DNA from: Panonychus citri
Lineage: Eukaryota; Arthropoda; Arachnida; Trombidiformes; Tetranychidae
Direction of reading: 5' to 3'
Length of the DNA: 64,000 nt
Assembly: GCF_014898815.1 (NCBI RefSeq)
Contig: NW_026515505.1
Location: forward strand, 372,001-436,000
A program made the position numbers and the translations under genes. Of this stretch, positions 1 to 11,900 are shown piece after piece. Each line of letters begins with the position of its first letter. The stretch's first letter is position 1. The notes below the pieces were generated by a model. The model did no database searches, had not been told where the DNA came from, and saw only the letters and a list, made by a program, of their open reading frames with translations.

Positions 1-36
1 TCTTACGCCCTACTTTTTTTCTCATTTCTTTTTTGA

Positions 37-692
<656 letters not shown>

Positions 693-953
693 CCTCAACA
701 TTATCCAAAATCTCCTTTTTTTCTTTGTCAAAGCTACATGACCTCATTTAATTTGTTCCAACAACTTTAAAGAAGAAAAAACATTTTCATTTAATTCAAT
801 GGTTCATGATTTAGAATAAAAGCTAAGGCTCATTCAACTATCAACTTTGTCTCTCTCTCTCTCTCTCTCTCTCAATCACTTACAGAAAAAAAGGATTAAA
901 TCAAATTAAGCTTTAATTAACTATTATTTTATTCTACAAAAAAGAAAAGACAA
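693..953. other. Convergent 3' flanks with a CT microsatellite
   Basis: AT-rich sequence between the stop of polyubiquitin (+) and the stop of the mL49 gene (-). It contains a pure (CT)n run at 850-873 and AATAAA-like sequence near 815, so it probably holds both 3' UTRs. No coding potential was seen. Confidence 0.6.
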
Positions 954-1631
954 TTAGAAACCAGTTTCCTTTAGAAAATTAACCACATCGAGAACGTGAT
1001 CACCCCTTATGCTTAATGATCCATGTACTTCATTAACAGTAACTAGATTTTCGGGTTTAAGTTTCCCTTTCAAATGTTGGACTATTTGTTTTCGAGCAAA
1101 CCAAACATCACCTTCGATATGGCTTACAACTGTTGATACGTACTGATTGAAATGAACGATCTTGAAAACGGGATAAAGGCCATTTCTTGTTCGTCCAATA
1201 AAATAAGGTAAATCGGGTGTAATTTGATTAATTGGTTGATAACCTGAAGGAAATGATTTACTTTGATTATTATCCTTTGAAGTTAATGTTGGATAAGATG
1301 AGATGTTCTTTTTAACCAATAACCTTTCAACCCAAAACCATCGATCAGGATCTTTATCGGTAACATTTTCAACTTTCGTGAAAAAACCTTTATCATCGAC
1401 TCCTTGATAGATGTGATTAAATGGCTCCGAATCTGGATCAACATCAGCGAATTCTTTAGCAGGCATCCCTTCGAGCTGAATGTGAAGGTTTTCGGTCAAC
1501 GATTGACTAGTTAGAGCTTCTCTTTCCTCCTTGGACAATTTTGGATAAGGTAATTTGTGATCATTTAAACATCTTTTAAACAGAGATAATGTTGAATATC
1601 GATTGATAATTTTTGATGGGACAGAAAACAT
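954..1631 (-). CDS. mRpL49: Mitochondrial large-subunit ribosomal protein mL49 (mRPL49)
   Basis: A 225-residue protein of the mitochondrial 39S/54S ribosome large subunit. The C-terminal ~130 residues carry the family signature: WVERLL, a proline-rich segment ending PDLPYFIGRTRNGLYPV, then HIEGDVW, VNEVHGSLSIRG and the terminal LKETGF. The N-terminus (MFSVPSKIINRYS) is basic and hydroxylated, as expected for a mitochondrial presequence. The first in-frame ATG is at 1631-1629; the open frame reaches further upstream only with non-ATG codons, so I use this ATG. A single uninterrupted exon covers all of it. The gene converges on polyubiquitin and lies back to back with the methionine-rich gene at 2088. 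The N-terminal part is longer than the core family domain and was not matched to anything. Confidence 0.93.
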   Translation of the reverse strand: MFSVPSKIINRYSTLSLFKRCLNDHKLPYPKLSKEEREALTSQSLTENLHIQLEGMPAKEFADVDPDSEPFNHIYQGVDDKGFFTKVENVTDKDPDRWFWVERLLVKKNISSYPTLTSKDNNQSKSFPSGYQPINQITPDLPYFIGRTRNGLYPVFKIVHFNQYVSTVVSHIEGDVWFARKQIVQHLKGKLKPENLVTVNEVHGSLSIRGDHVLDVVNFLKETGF

Positions 1632-2087
1632 TTCAAAAGCAGAAAAGAACCAAAACACCGAATAAACCCTCAAGATGAACAAACAAACAGTTGTACAATT
1701 ATTAAATCGTTGAAAAGTTAATCAAGTAAACGATTAAATTAAGAAAACAATTAGTTAATTAGTAAACAAAAACATTTCTCCAATAGAAATTGAATCAAAC
1801 GTTTTTCAATTTCACTTCTTCTAATGGAAACTGGTGACACCTTTTGGTTAACCTAATCAACGAAAGAGAATAAATGAAAGTGTGGGAAATTCAAACGATT
1901 AAATTCGAAACAAATTTCTGGAAAAAAGCGAACAAATCACCGAGCAATCAGATTAACAAACCTCTAGTCAAAACTCGGGTCACAATTAACTTCTTAATTG
2001 CCCTATGATTGTTTTCCTCAGTTATTAATTGTCTGGATCGTTTTAATTACGATGATTGTGTTTATTCATCCTCTTAATGGTAAAACA
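1632..2087. promoter_or_regulatory. Divergent 5' region between mL49 and the Met-rich gene
   Basis: About 450 bp of AT-rich sequence between two divergently oriented start codons. It must hold the mL49 promoter and possibly that of the gene starting near 2088. I see no clear TATA box. The call rests on position only. Confidence 0.3.
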
Positions 2088-2521
2088 ATGGCTTCAAAGA
2101 TGCTCAAGAAGATGGGTAAGTGATTAACTAATTGTTCCTCTGATTACCTTAACCAAATTAATACAACAACTAAGAAAATCAATCAATAACAATCAACCAA
2201 AAATCATTCATCGACTTCAACTCAACAATCGGCAGAATTATGCAAAGTGAATCAACTAATCATAACTAATGAACTTCCAATTATTCCCGAGAAAAGAAAT
2301 TTAATCTAATTCAGTGATTAGTAAATCATCGTCCCAACAATTCCTTAATCTAGTTATTCTGAGTTCAATTAATCTCGATTAGAAGAAAAGATTTTTTTCT
2401 CTTCATAAGAACAGTTATAATTTTCTATTCTCATCTTCTTTTAATCGTAATTCTATTCGATTATCATAATTATTTCATCATTTTTGATTCATTTGTTAAT
2501 AGCAATTAGTTAATTAACTAT

Positions 2522-2589
<68 letters not shown>

Positions 2590-3212
2590 AACTAAATTAA
2601 TTGAATGATAACTTGAGTTGACAATTTAAAGAAATGTAATCGTTATGTTGTCATAATAATTTAAAAAACTCTCAGTGTTTATGATTAACTTTAATCAGAA
2701 CGAGAATGATGTCAATTAACTTAAATAACGACAATTAATTCATTAATTTTAATTGTATTCTTTTTTTAATTGTTTTCTTTTTCTTTTTCTGTCCATTAAA
2801 TGTAATATTCACTGTTTAATCATAAGCTAAAATTGTCTTTTGTTTTTGTCTATCAACCCTGACAACTTATCAAGCTAAAGTAATCAGAGCAATTAATTAA
2901 CTCTAATTGTGATGTAATCTGATTGTAAATCAATTTGTTTTTGTTTTACTTTTAACAGAATGTGACAAAGATGATAAAATGGCTGATTTAATGAGCAGTC
3001 AGTCAATGATGATGCCAATGATGGATATGGATGATGGAGGTGAGATGATGATGATGAAAAAATCAATGGGTGAAGGAGGCGATGGCGATGGAGGAGGTGG
3101 AGGTGGAGGTGGAAGGGTTGTTGTCCAGTCATGCAAGTCTATTCAGCCGAGAAATCGCCCTCGATGGCTCAAATGGCTCAACCACCGGCTCCTCAGTCTC
3201 CCAGCGTCATGA
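2088..3212 (+). CDS. Putative Met/Gly-rich low-complexity protein (exons 2088-2115 and 2959-3212)
   Basis: Unrecognised. A 28-nt first exon (MASKMLKKM, donor GTAAGT at 2116) joins in phase with an exon after the TTTAACAG acceptor, giving a product rich in Met, Asp and Gly (MADLMSSQSMMMPMMDMDD, then MMMMKKSM and a Gly run) that stops at 3210-3212. A different frame of the same exon reads QVYSAEKSPSMAQMAQPPAP into a good donor (GTAAGT) near 3220. That frame suits the Met-rich exon downstream better, so the true structure may use another splice pattern or contain a frameshift in the G-rich run. Much of the composition follows from ATG/GGT microsatellite-like DNA, so coding status needs transcript data. 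Confidence 0.4.
2116..2958 (+). other. Presumed intron with a long GA microsatellite
   Basis: The segment lies between a GTAAGT donor and a TTTAACAG acceptor. It contains a (GA)n tract at 2524-2584 and no other coding signal. Confidence 0.4.
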
Positions 3213-3389
3213 TGTTACCGTAAGTAGATCAATAATTAGAAAGTTTCATTTTCATCTCCTTTTCATTTCATTCATAAATTGTCAAGGTAAATGTGATTAC
3301 CTGTTGACAATCAGTTTCTTTATTGAGCAAGTTAATATTACAATAGAATTGATTGTTGATTATTGATTGATTTTATGAATATTAGATAA

Positions 3390-3734
3390 ATGTCCATGCC
3401 CATGTCTATGCCGTCATCGATGCCGATGCCAATACCGATTCCTATCCCGGTTCCATCTCCAGTCTCATCTCCCATGTCCATGATGATGCCTGTCTCAATG
3501 TCCATGACAATGCCGATGACCATGTCAACGGAAATGAATAGTAATCAAATGATGGATGGAAGTAAAAAAATGATGAGTGGAGGGATGATGATGTCACCTG
3601 GAATGACCTGGCCCACTTCTGGTGGTATGATGATGGGAAGTCCATCACCAATGATGATGACCGGTCCATCGTCAATGATGATGTCCAAGATGATGTGGTC
3701 AGGATCACCAATGCCAATGATGATGGGAAAATAA
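3390..3734 (+). CDS. Methionine-rich low-complexity ORF (possible last exon of the gene at 2088)
   Basis: A 114-residue open frame made mostly of Met, Pro, Ser and Gly (MSMPMSMPSSMPMPIPIP, later GGMMMSPGMTWPTSGGMMMG). An acceptor TATTAG lies just upstream at 3382-3385, but a TAA sits directly before the ATG in the same frame. Either translation starts at this ATG or the acceptor differs. Similar composition in the exon at 2959-3212 suggests one gene. No family was recognised. A 15-bp inverted repeat lies about 40 bp after its stop codon. Confidence 0.4.
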   Translation: MSMPMSMPSSMPMPIPIPIPVPSPVSSPMSMMMPVSMSMTMPMTMSTEMNSNQMMDGSKKMMSGGMMMSPGMTWPTSGGMMMGSPSPMMMTGPSSMMMSKMMWSGSPMPMMMGK

Positions 3735-3774
3735 TACTCACCAGAAAAAAAGTTCATTCATTCAAATCAACTAA

Positions 3775-3813
3775 TCACTACAACTTACAAACACAAACTG
3801 TAAGTTGTAGTGA
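3775..3813. repeat. 15-bp perfect inverted repeat, 9-nt loop
   Basis: Arms TCACTACAACTTACA (3775-3789) and its exact reverse complement (3799-3813) surround AACACAAAC. It lies about 40 bp downstream of the Met-rich stop codon, so in RNA it would be a 3' UTR hairpin. Confidence 0.85.
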
Positions 3814-4691
3814 ACACAAACCTAATCATCTAATCAATGAACACGAAAATTAGTTGACAATTAACTTCAAACCAAAAACAAAATCGTAACATGAATTAAA
3901 TCAACAACCAAAAGTAAATCATCATCAATATTACATTACCAATAAGGTAAACTAATGGTAAACAATCAAAGTGTTGCGGTGACAAATTAAATTGATTAAA
4001 AGCCCAAATCATCAATGAGTTAATCAGTTACAATTACCAATAGATATTCACATTATATAAATAATACACATGAGTTTTGTCATCATCATCTTTCATCCCT
4101 TATCTTCATCAACCAATATCATTAGAGGTCAGTTATTATTATTATTTATCATCATTATCTTTATTTTGATTATATTTATTGTTATTATGATTATTATTAT
4201 TATTAATATTATCATCGTTGATTATTTCATCAGTGATTATATTTATATTGTATTAGCATTAGTTATATTTTTCTTATTCCTTGATTATATTATTAGTATT
4301 ATTTTTTATCATTATTATGTATTAGTAAATGTATTTATATTATTATTGTTGTTTGTATATAATATATAACATTACTCGTATCTGCTTGTTACTATTAAGT
4401 ATTTTTGTCTTCCTCTTGTCTTCATTTGTATCATCATTATTTTTTATTTTTGTCAATGTTTACCCTTTGCATCAGTTGGATGATGATGATGATCAGTGTG
4501 TTATCCTTAATTATCTCAAATGTCAACATGATTTTCCTGTTGTTTTCTTTATGTATCTTGGAATCCATGGGAATTTATGATAAAGATCAAGAGATGAGAA
4601 CGGAAAATATCATCGAAGATATCGAACCAGGAAATGAACGCAACATTGTGATGGATTCTTGGTGGTGGTGGAAGTTTGGTTTTCCTTTTTT
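3814..4691. other. 3' flank between the Met-rich gene and the GPCR, TTA/ATT-rich
   Basis: A convergent intergenic stretch that should contain both 3' UTRs. It includes an AT-only trinucleotide-like block (about 4130-4380, ATT/TTA runs). Open frames here are low-complexity and unsupported. Confidence 0.5.
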
Positions 4692-5049
4692 TTACATTCG
4701 ATTTGTATTAGCACCGAATAAGATTCGTCTGAAAGCATTTCGAAAATCTCGACTAAAGATTGTATATATTACAGGATTAAGAAGGGAATTAACGTAACCC
4801 AGCCAGAGGAAAATACTGTACAATGGTGGACCTACCCCACAAGATTCACCACAAAGAGCTGAAACCAGAGCATTTACAAAAAAGGGTAACCAACAGACGA
4901 TGAAAATTCCCGTAATAATGGCCAATATTTTGGCCGTTTTACCTTCACGTTTACTGTTTGACGAATCCTTTTTAGATCGAAGTCGAATCGCCTTATCAGA
5001 ACCGAGGTTCGTCGTTGATGCTGGTGACATTATTTTATCACCTTTACCT

Positions 5050-5080
<31 letters not shown>

Positions 5081-5426
5081 TATTGTTATCACAGTTTGGT
5101 ACTTGAGCCAACATATTAAATGAACTAGAATCTGAATTATCTCCCCCGATGCCAACAGAAATACCTGACCCACCACCACCACAGCCTCTTTCCAATGAAC
5201 TGTCATCATTTTCATCACTTCTTGAATATCGTGATTCCTCAATGATGATCGGCTTAATTGTCGAACCAAGATTATTATTATTACCCCCACCATTGGTACG
5301 CTGTTGATATTCAGTCTCAACTAATGCCAATGGTTTACCATTTAATGTGCTTCGTAAACTGTCATCCGCTTTTACATGGACAACTGACTTGTTACCGGGT
5401 CGATTTTTAACTCGCCTTCGAGCAAT
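4692..5426 (-). CDS. Biogenic-amine GPCR, C-terminal exon (alpha2-adrenergic-like octopamine receptor likely)
   Basis: This is the last coding exon (244 residues) of a class A receptor for an amine transmitter at the plasma membrane. It begins after a TTCTAATAG acceptor (AG at 5428-5427) with IARRRVKNRPG, the cytoplasmic end of TM5. A long third intracellular loop follows, rich in Asn, Gly and Ser (poly-Asn from an ATT repeat). Then come KREGKTAKILA leading into TM6 with CWLPFF, an extracellular CGESCG turn, TM7 with WLGYVNSLLNPVIY (NPxxY), helix 8 FRNAFRRILFG and a short tail ending NRM. The TM7-helix 8 region resembles alpha2-like octopamine receptors most; dopamine or serotonin receptor types are not excluded. 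TM1-TM5 exons were not found, so they lie beyond a long intron or outside the window. Confidence 0.85.
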
Positions 5427-8400
5427 CTATTAGAACCAATTAGATCAAGATGAAAAAAGAAAATGTCGAATCATTAAGGTTTTCTCTTCGTTAAATTAAG
5501 GATTTAGAGAACTGAAAATCGAGGAAAAGTCGTAACAATAATAGAAATGTTCAAATCGGATTATTGGTGAAACACAGAAGAAGAGAAAAAAAATAATTGT
5601 TACATTGAAAAGAATAGAAAAGTTAACAAAAAGATGAGGATAAACTTTTCTCTTTTGATTCATCTTCTAATCATCATCTTCATCATCATCATTAAACAAG
5701 CTAAGTAACTGGATTAACTTTTGATCCTTTGTGTTTAATGGTTAAAATTGTAATAATAAGGAAACAAAAAGGTAACTTAACATCAGTGCGAGCAAATTGT
5801 TCACCTTGAAAAGTTATTGAAGGTAAAGGATGATAAAGATGATGGAAGATAGTAAATATTCACAGAGAGTTATTGAGTGAGTAAGAGAGATACGGATGCT
5901 TTTGAAAGAAACTCTATCTCAACAATATCATGATAATATTCATGGAGATGAGATGAGCTTCGATCAACTTATTCTTCGTAAGAGTCGATCATCTTCAACG
6001 AAAATATTGATGATTGATCCGAGAGAACGAAAAAAGAACAGAAAAAGTTACAAGATTCAGAATACTAGGTACAGAGAGAAAAAGAAAAAAAGAAACTCGA
6101 ACTTTTTTACCCATCGACATTGAACATTTCTCTACATGTTATGGCTTATTAACCATTTGATAGAAGCTTTTTCATCCTTATCATCATCATCGTCTTCTTC
6201 TTACTCACTCAAAGCTTAATTGTGACTCGTTATCCTAAAGTTTCATAATAACATCTTATTCCTTTGATTCAAATATTCATTCACTTTTCATCATCTCTTT
6301 TCATTATTATCATTCTCAGCATCCAAGTATCATAATCATCGTCATCATCTTTAAGATGAAACTTAGTTTCAACCACTGAATCAAATTCATTAGGCTGAAA
6401 ACACTCAACACTAAATTACATTCAATAGTATTCAAGGTTAATCAGAACTTTTTTTTTCTTCTCTCTTAAAGGAAAAGTTAATGATAATGATTAGGATGAT
6501 AACCAATAGTTGTGAAGATTCATCCTCATCATCTTAGTCTTTTTTTCATCTTCTTTCCCTTCAAGTATCTTCATCATCTTTTTTAAATCTATTGTGAATC
6601 CTCATGGGTCAACCATTTTCAAGAAATTAACCAACCATTGAATCTTTGATATGACATTAAATTAACTGTCATCAAAGGAAAAGGATGAAGATGATAATGA
6701 ATGAAGACTGATAGAGACAGTGAAGATAATGATGATGACGATGGTAACGTTGTGAATGAAGATAATGTTTGGGTGATGATAATTTTCAAGTAGACAGACT
6801 GAAACCCTTTCTCACTAATTAACCTTCATTACTTAACTATTACTATTCAAACACAATAGAACTGGTCAAGTCTTGACCATCGTAATCTTTTTCATCCTCT
6901 TATCTTCATCAACCTCTTCAAGAAAATCTTTCAATTGTTGATAATGATTTCATCATCATCATCATCATCATCACCATCTCTTAACAATCATCAGGCATCT
7001 TAATCCAAAACTGAATTAACTTTCAACTCAATCTCATGTTACTCTTGAATAAGTGAATTAACTAATCAACCTTAAAGTGAATGGCATGGGAGTAATGATG
7101 ATGTAAAATTCAATCATTAACAATCAACTAATTGTTTACTCTAAATCTGAAATGTGATCTCCATTTACATTACCATTATCATCATCTTAATAAAAAAAAA
7201 CTTTCCAAATTGTTTACTATCAAATGATCATAACAATCAACAAGTAATTTAATGATTATGTTCATGATAAATCACAAAAATCAATTAATTGTTACTTATT
7301 TTCCTACTTTCATCTACCATAAACAATAGATAGCAATTTAAATGTTGACACTGATCAACAATTAAGACAAAAACAATCAATCATTGTAAAAACAAAAGTA
7401 ATCAAATTTCAAGCATTAACTTTGATATTAACAATCAAATTGATGGTGATTTTTGAATTGAAATCAATTTGATATTTGAAACACAATCAAAATCTATGAG
7501 AATGATTATTAAATTATTAAGTGTAATTGTCAACAGTTTAGTGTAACAATTAAATTGTCAACAATAATATAAATCATGATAAGATTATTTTTCTCATCAC
7601 ATAAACGACTGATAATTGAAATAAATTGTTTACACATAGAATTGAAATTGAATCAATTTAATCATGATAATATGTATCATAAAATAGATTTATCGTCATG
7701 ATGATGATTGTAACTATTACGATAATACTGAATTATATACTTGCATGGATATTATCATGGAGGAGAAAAAAGTTCTTATTCATGATGAAAGATAATTCTT
7801 ATTCTTTGGATTTTCAATGGTCAAAAATAACATTGTTTGTCCATTTTACTTAATGGATTAAAAATATTTCTCCTTTTATTCATGATGACCATGAAAGGGA
7901 ATGGGGACTGAATGGTCAACCAAAGGATTACATGGTTCTTATGGTGGTGGTGATGATGATGGTCAGTGGGAGGGAAAGTTAGGAGAAAATGCTTTTAGTT
8001 TTGTTATTCAGATTCTTATTTATCTCTTAATATTCATGGTGATTTTTGGTTCATGTTCAATTCAGATGACGATTTGTAAGAGAGAGAAAGAGAGAGAGAC
8101 AAAAATTGTAAATTATCATGAATCAGGAAAACAATATGATTGAGAAAAGTTCTGACTTATTGTTCAGTCAGTTAAATTGATTGATGATTGTTAGGTGTGT
8201 TTCTATTTTACTATTTAATATCATCATAACTCTGAATTCATGGTGATGAATAAATGATCTAAATGAATGCAAACCAATGAATCAAAGTTCTGAGTCATTT
8301 CATGTAGTTTGTTTTTTTTCATTGTTTGGATCAAGATATAAAACTGAACCGTTTTTTCATGAATCTTTTCATTGTTTTTCATAATCTTCATGAGAAACGG

Positions 8401-8640
8401 AAACCCTGTTAATGTAAAACTCATGTTCAATTGGATTTCAGGATAATAACAGTTATAATAGTTACTGGAATGATGATGATAGTAATATCATGATAAAGTT
8501 CTGAGGGTGGATAAGGGAAGAGGGAAAATTTTCCTAATGAAAACATGAGGGTAACTCAATGAACAAACTGTTTCCTATGAGATTCATAGAGTTGAATGTT
8601 ATTTTTTTCTCTTCCACTTCTAGTCGGACAATTGATCAAC

Positions 8641-8688
8641 TGACCATTTGATTATCTATCATTGCAATGATAGATAATCATGACCATT
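8641..8688. repeat. 32-bp perfect palindrome between 8-bp direct repeats
   Basis: The half-site TGATTATCTATCATTG at 8649-8664 is followed at once by its exact reverse complement (8665-8680). On each side is the direct repeat TGACCATT (8641-8648 and 8681-8688). The layout matches a tiny inserted palindrome with an 8-bp target duplication, or a transposon excision footprint. Confidence 0.8.
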
Positions 8689-8896
8689 TTCTATGAGAAA
8701 AGACTTTTTTTTAAACAGAACAACAGTTCTTTTTAGAACTGGACTGGGAATCGAACTGAAGTTTATCTTCATTTATCTTCTTGTTTTTTTCTCATGTTCT
8801 TTTGTCTCTCCAATGATATGATTAAACTTTAAATACAACATTCACTTTCTTCGCAGTTTTCAGGGTTTGTATCACTGAAATTATCTCCTAAGTTCC

Positions 8897-8960
8897 AACA
8901 GTAACCAAATGCTTACCTGTAATTAGAGAAAAGAGAAAAAAAAAGAGAATGAGTGAAAAA
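8897..8960 (-). promoter_or_regulatory. Recursive-splicing (ratchet) site candidate
   Basis: On the minus strand a long pyrimidine tract (CTCTTTTTTTTTCTC...) leads to TTACAG followed immediately by GTAAGC, with the junction between 8917 and 8916. A strong acceptor fused to a strong donor with no exon between is the hallmark of zero-length recursive splice sites in long arthropod introns. It is in the orientation of the GPCR gene. Confidence 0.5.
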
Positions 8961-11900
8961 AAGTTCTGTAAAATTCATGATGAATCATCAATAGAGATAA
9001 ACAATTACTTCATTTTCGTACAACGTTAATGGGAGTTGCAAGGAGAATCATTATTAACTATTTATGGTGATAATTATTCACCATCATCAACATCGTAATG
9101 ACTGTGTGATTTTAATGAGAATCATTAGAATTGAAAAGTTCAAATGGAGAAAAGAAAAACAAAATTTTCACAACTTTTTCTTCAAAATTTTGCTTTTGAC
9201 ACTTTTAAGCTTCTCTCTCATAATCTCCCTGAGTCTTCATTTCCCTCCCTGGTGCTAATGATGATGAAGATGAAAATGAGTGAGGAAGAAAAAAATTGGA
9301 ATAAAATTGAATAGAAAACTTTTTCAAATCCTTTCAGTGGATTCAGTTTGTTACCATGAAACTCATGCATATGACAAGTAACAAAATTGATTGATAATTT
9401 CATTGGTATCAAGATGCAAGATGGAGATGAGGGTAGGGCAGGGTGAAAGTAGAACCACAAAAATTTCCAGAGACACATTATCACCAAAATAACGATGATG
9501 ATAATGATGATATTTGATGAGAAGCTGTTAAAAACATTCTGAGAAGGGAGAAATAAGTTCCCACCATCATGGAAATCTATCATCTTTCATTGATTGATAA
9601 CTTAATATGCAAACACCATGAAGGTTTCACCAAGGGTGGGCGGTGGAAAAAAGTTAGTAAAGTTGCAAGAAAAAAAAAGGTTCGCAATTACTATTCAACA
9701 TAACGATTACTCTGAACAGTTTTCCTTTTCCTTGTGGTTTCATCAAGTAAACATTAACATTTCATCATGAAGAAAATGTGAATATGTTGAGTTTACTTGC
9801 ATTGGGGAAAAAAATGTTAACAGACAATTCTTGGGAATTGTCATCATGAAAGTTTAAAAGATAACTGACCAATTGGTCATTGTAACGTAAAATTATATTT
9901 CAGGGGGAAAGTTCAGAGCTGAACATAGTGAAAAAAAACTTTTCCAGTGATAACAATGGAAAGAATGATGAAAAAAGCATAGATAAGCTTGAAAAATTTT
10001 CCATTGTTATTATTCAGCCTCACAGCCTGAAGATAACATGAGAAAGTTTATCAATTGTAACCTTGCCCATCTTTTCAACACATGATAGCTCATTGTTGGT
10101 GTAACCATGAAGAAAGGAAGAGATTAACAGAGAGAGAGAGATGATATTATCTCTCTCACTATTTGTAGTTTTACTCTAAGGCTATTAAAAGATGACCCGG
10201 AGGGGAAGATGCGAAAAAAACCTTTGACAAATTTCTTGTCCATCCAGAGATCAGAAAAGAACTCAGAAAGTTGATTTTTCTTTTTTTTCTTATTTTCTCT
10301 ACCATTGGATTTATCAGAGTGAGAGAAAAAGTTTTCGGTTCATTTTCTATTGAACAATTTTCTCTCTATCTGAGTGTTTCAGGGTCATAAGTTTCAATCC
10401 AGTTTCTATCCTTTTGTTGCTCAATCAGAGGATTCAATTCATTTCCTTATTTGAGTGTTTTGTGTTGTTTATGTGGTCAAAACTTTCCTTTCATGATACA
10501 ATCTTTTATTAACATGAGCTGAGTCATCGTCAAACTGACCAGCATAGTGGAATGATAGTCAATGAAACATGTTGGAATAACTTTTACTTCAATTAATTTA
10601 GTAAATCACCTGAACTTTGTCAATATCAATCACAGTATAAGAATCAATTTGATCCTTAATTTTTATCTCCATCAACTCTGATAACCAAGATATTAATTAT
10701 TATGACGATCAGCTTATTGATTTTCCAAGTAAAAACAATAACAATCATTTGTTTCAATAATAATCGAAATCATTTCTGATGTAATGATGTAATTACTTTG
10801 ATGATAATTATCATCATCTTATATTACAAATTGTATCATGTTATCCCAACGAAACGATTAACTGACCACTGGGAATCTGATATTTTCATAAATTGTAACA
10901 AATAACAACAAAAATCACAAGAACCATTTCACTTAATTGCTCATCTTTTATCACTAATCAACTATCATTAATCAAGTATCAACATTATCAGGAAAACAGG
11001 GATGATTAGTGTTTACAAGATGTTTGATTAGTTAATTAAAAATAATAAATGATAAAGTTAATTAATCTAATCAGTTAAGAAAAGGGAAACAAAATCAACA
11101 TCTAATCAACCAACATGTTGATTAATTAACCAAAAAGTTTATTCTGGCAACAAGATAATCCTTTAGATAAACTTGATAGGAGGACAAAAATTTTATTCAA
11201 TTGAAAACTGTTTACTTGACCAATCCACTATTAATTAGATTAGATTATGATCCAATGATTCAATTGATTATAAAATGTGATGGACAATGGTTTAGGTTCA
11301 GTGTACATCGCCATGTATATCTAAGGTCAAGTGTGACCATTGGTCAAGAGTTGAATCTAAAGCAATGTGTATGAAAAAGTTACTACACAAAGTAGATGAA
11401 TGGTCAGTCCAATGAAAAATAGTAAAAAGAGTGAGAGAGAGAGAGAGAGAGAGACTTGAGATGAGGAAAACTAGTTGACCACAAATTGTGTTCCTTTTTT
11501 CATCTCATCTACTTCATCATCTGATATTTATTATGTCATGGAAATGGAGTTAAGATCAACCTATGGACGAAAAAATTTCTATTCCCTGTATTTGTTTCAT
11601 GTCGATGTTTGTTATTTATTTTGATAAATTGATGATATTAGTTGAAGATACTTGATGACCAATGACATGGAAAAATGTTACATCAATTGTAAAGATGAAA
11701 TTGTTATTGATGATGATAAGGATGATCTAGTTACATGGATACACAAATATTGTAAAAAAACAGTAACAATAACATTGAGCTCTATGTATTAATAGTTGAG
11801 GTTATTGGTGTTGTTTTGGTGATTCCAATTTTTGTGCATTGGAAATGAAATTGAAATTGACTGAATTGCAAGAAAATCAATCAACAGTTGACGTTTGAAA

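Noticed and set aside
4070..4580. Plus-strand Ile/Leu-rich ORFs
   Set aside because: Products of ATT/TTA repeat DNA; no homology or proper gene context.
8840..8912. Minus-strand frame after the ratchet site reading AFGYCWNLGDNFSDTNPENC
   Set aside because: A TAA stands in the same frame at the splice junction, and the zero-length exon reading explains the splice signals better.
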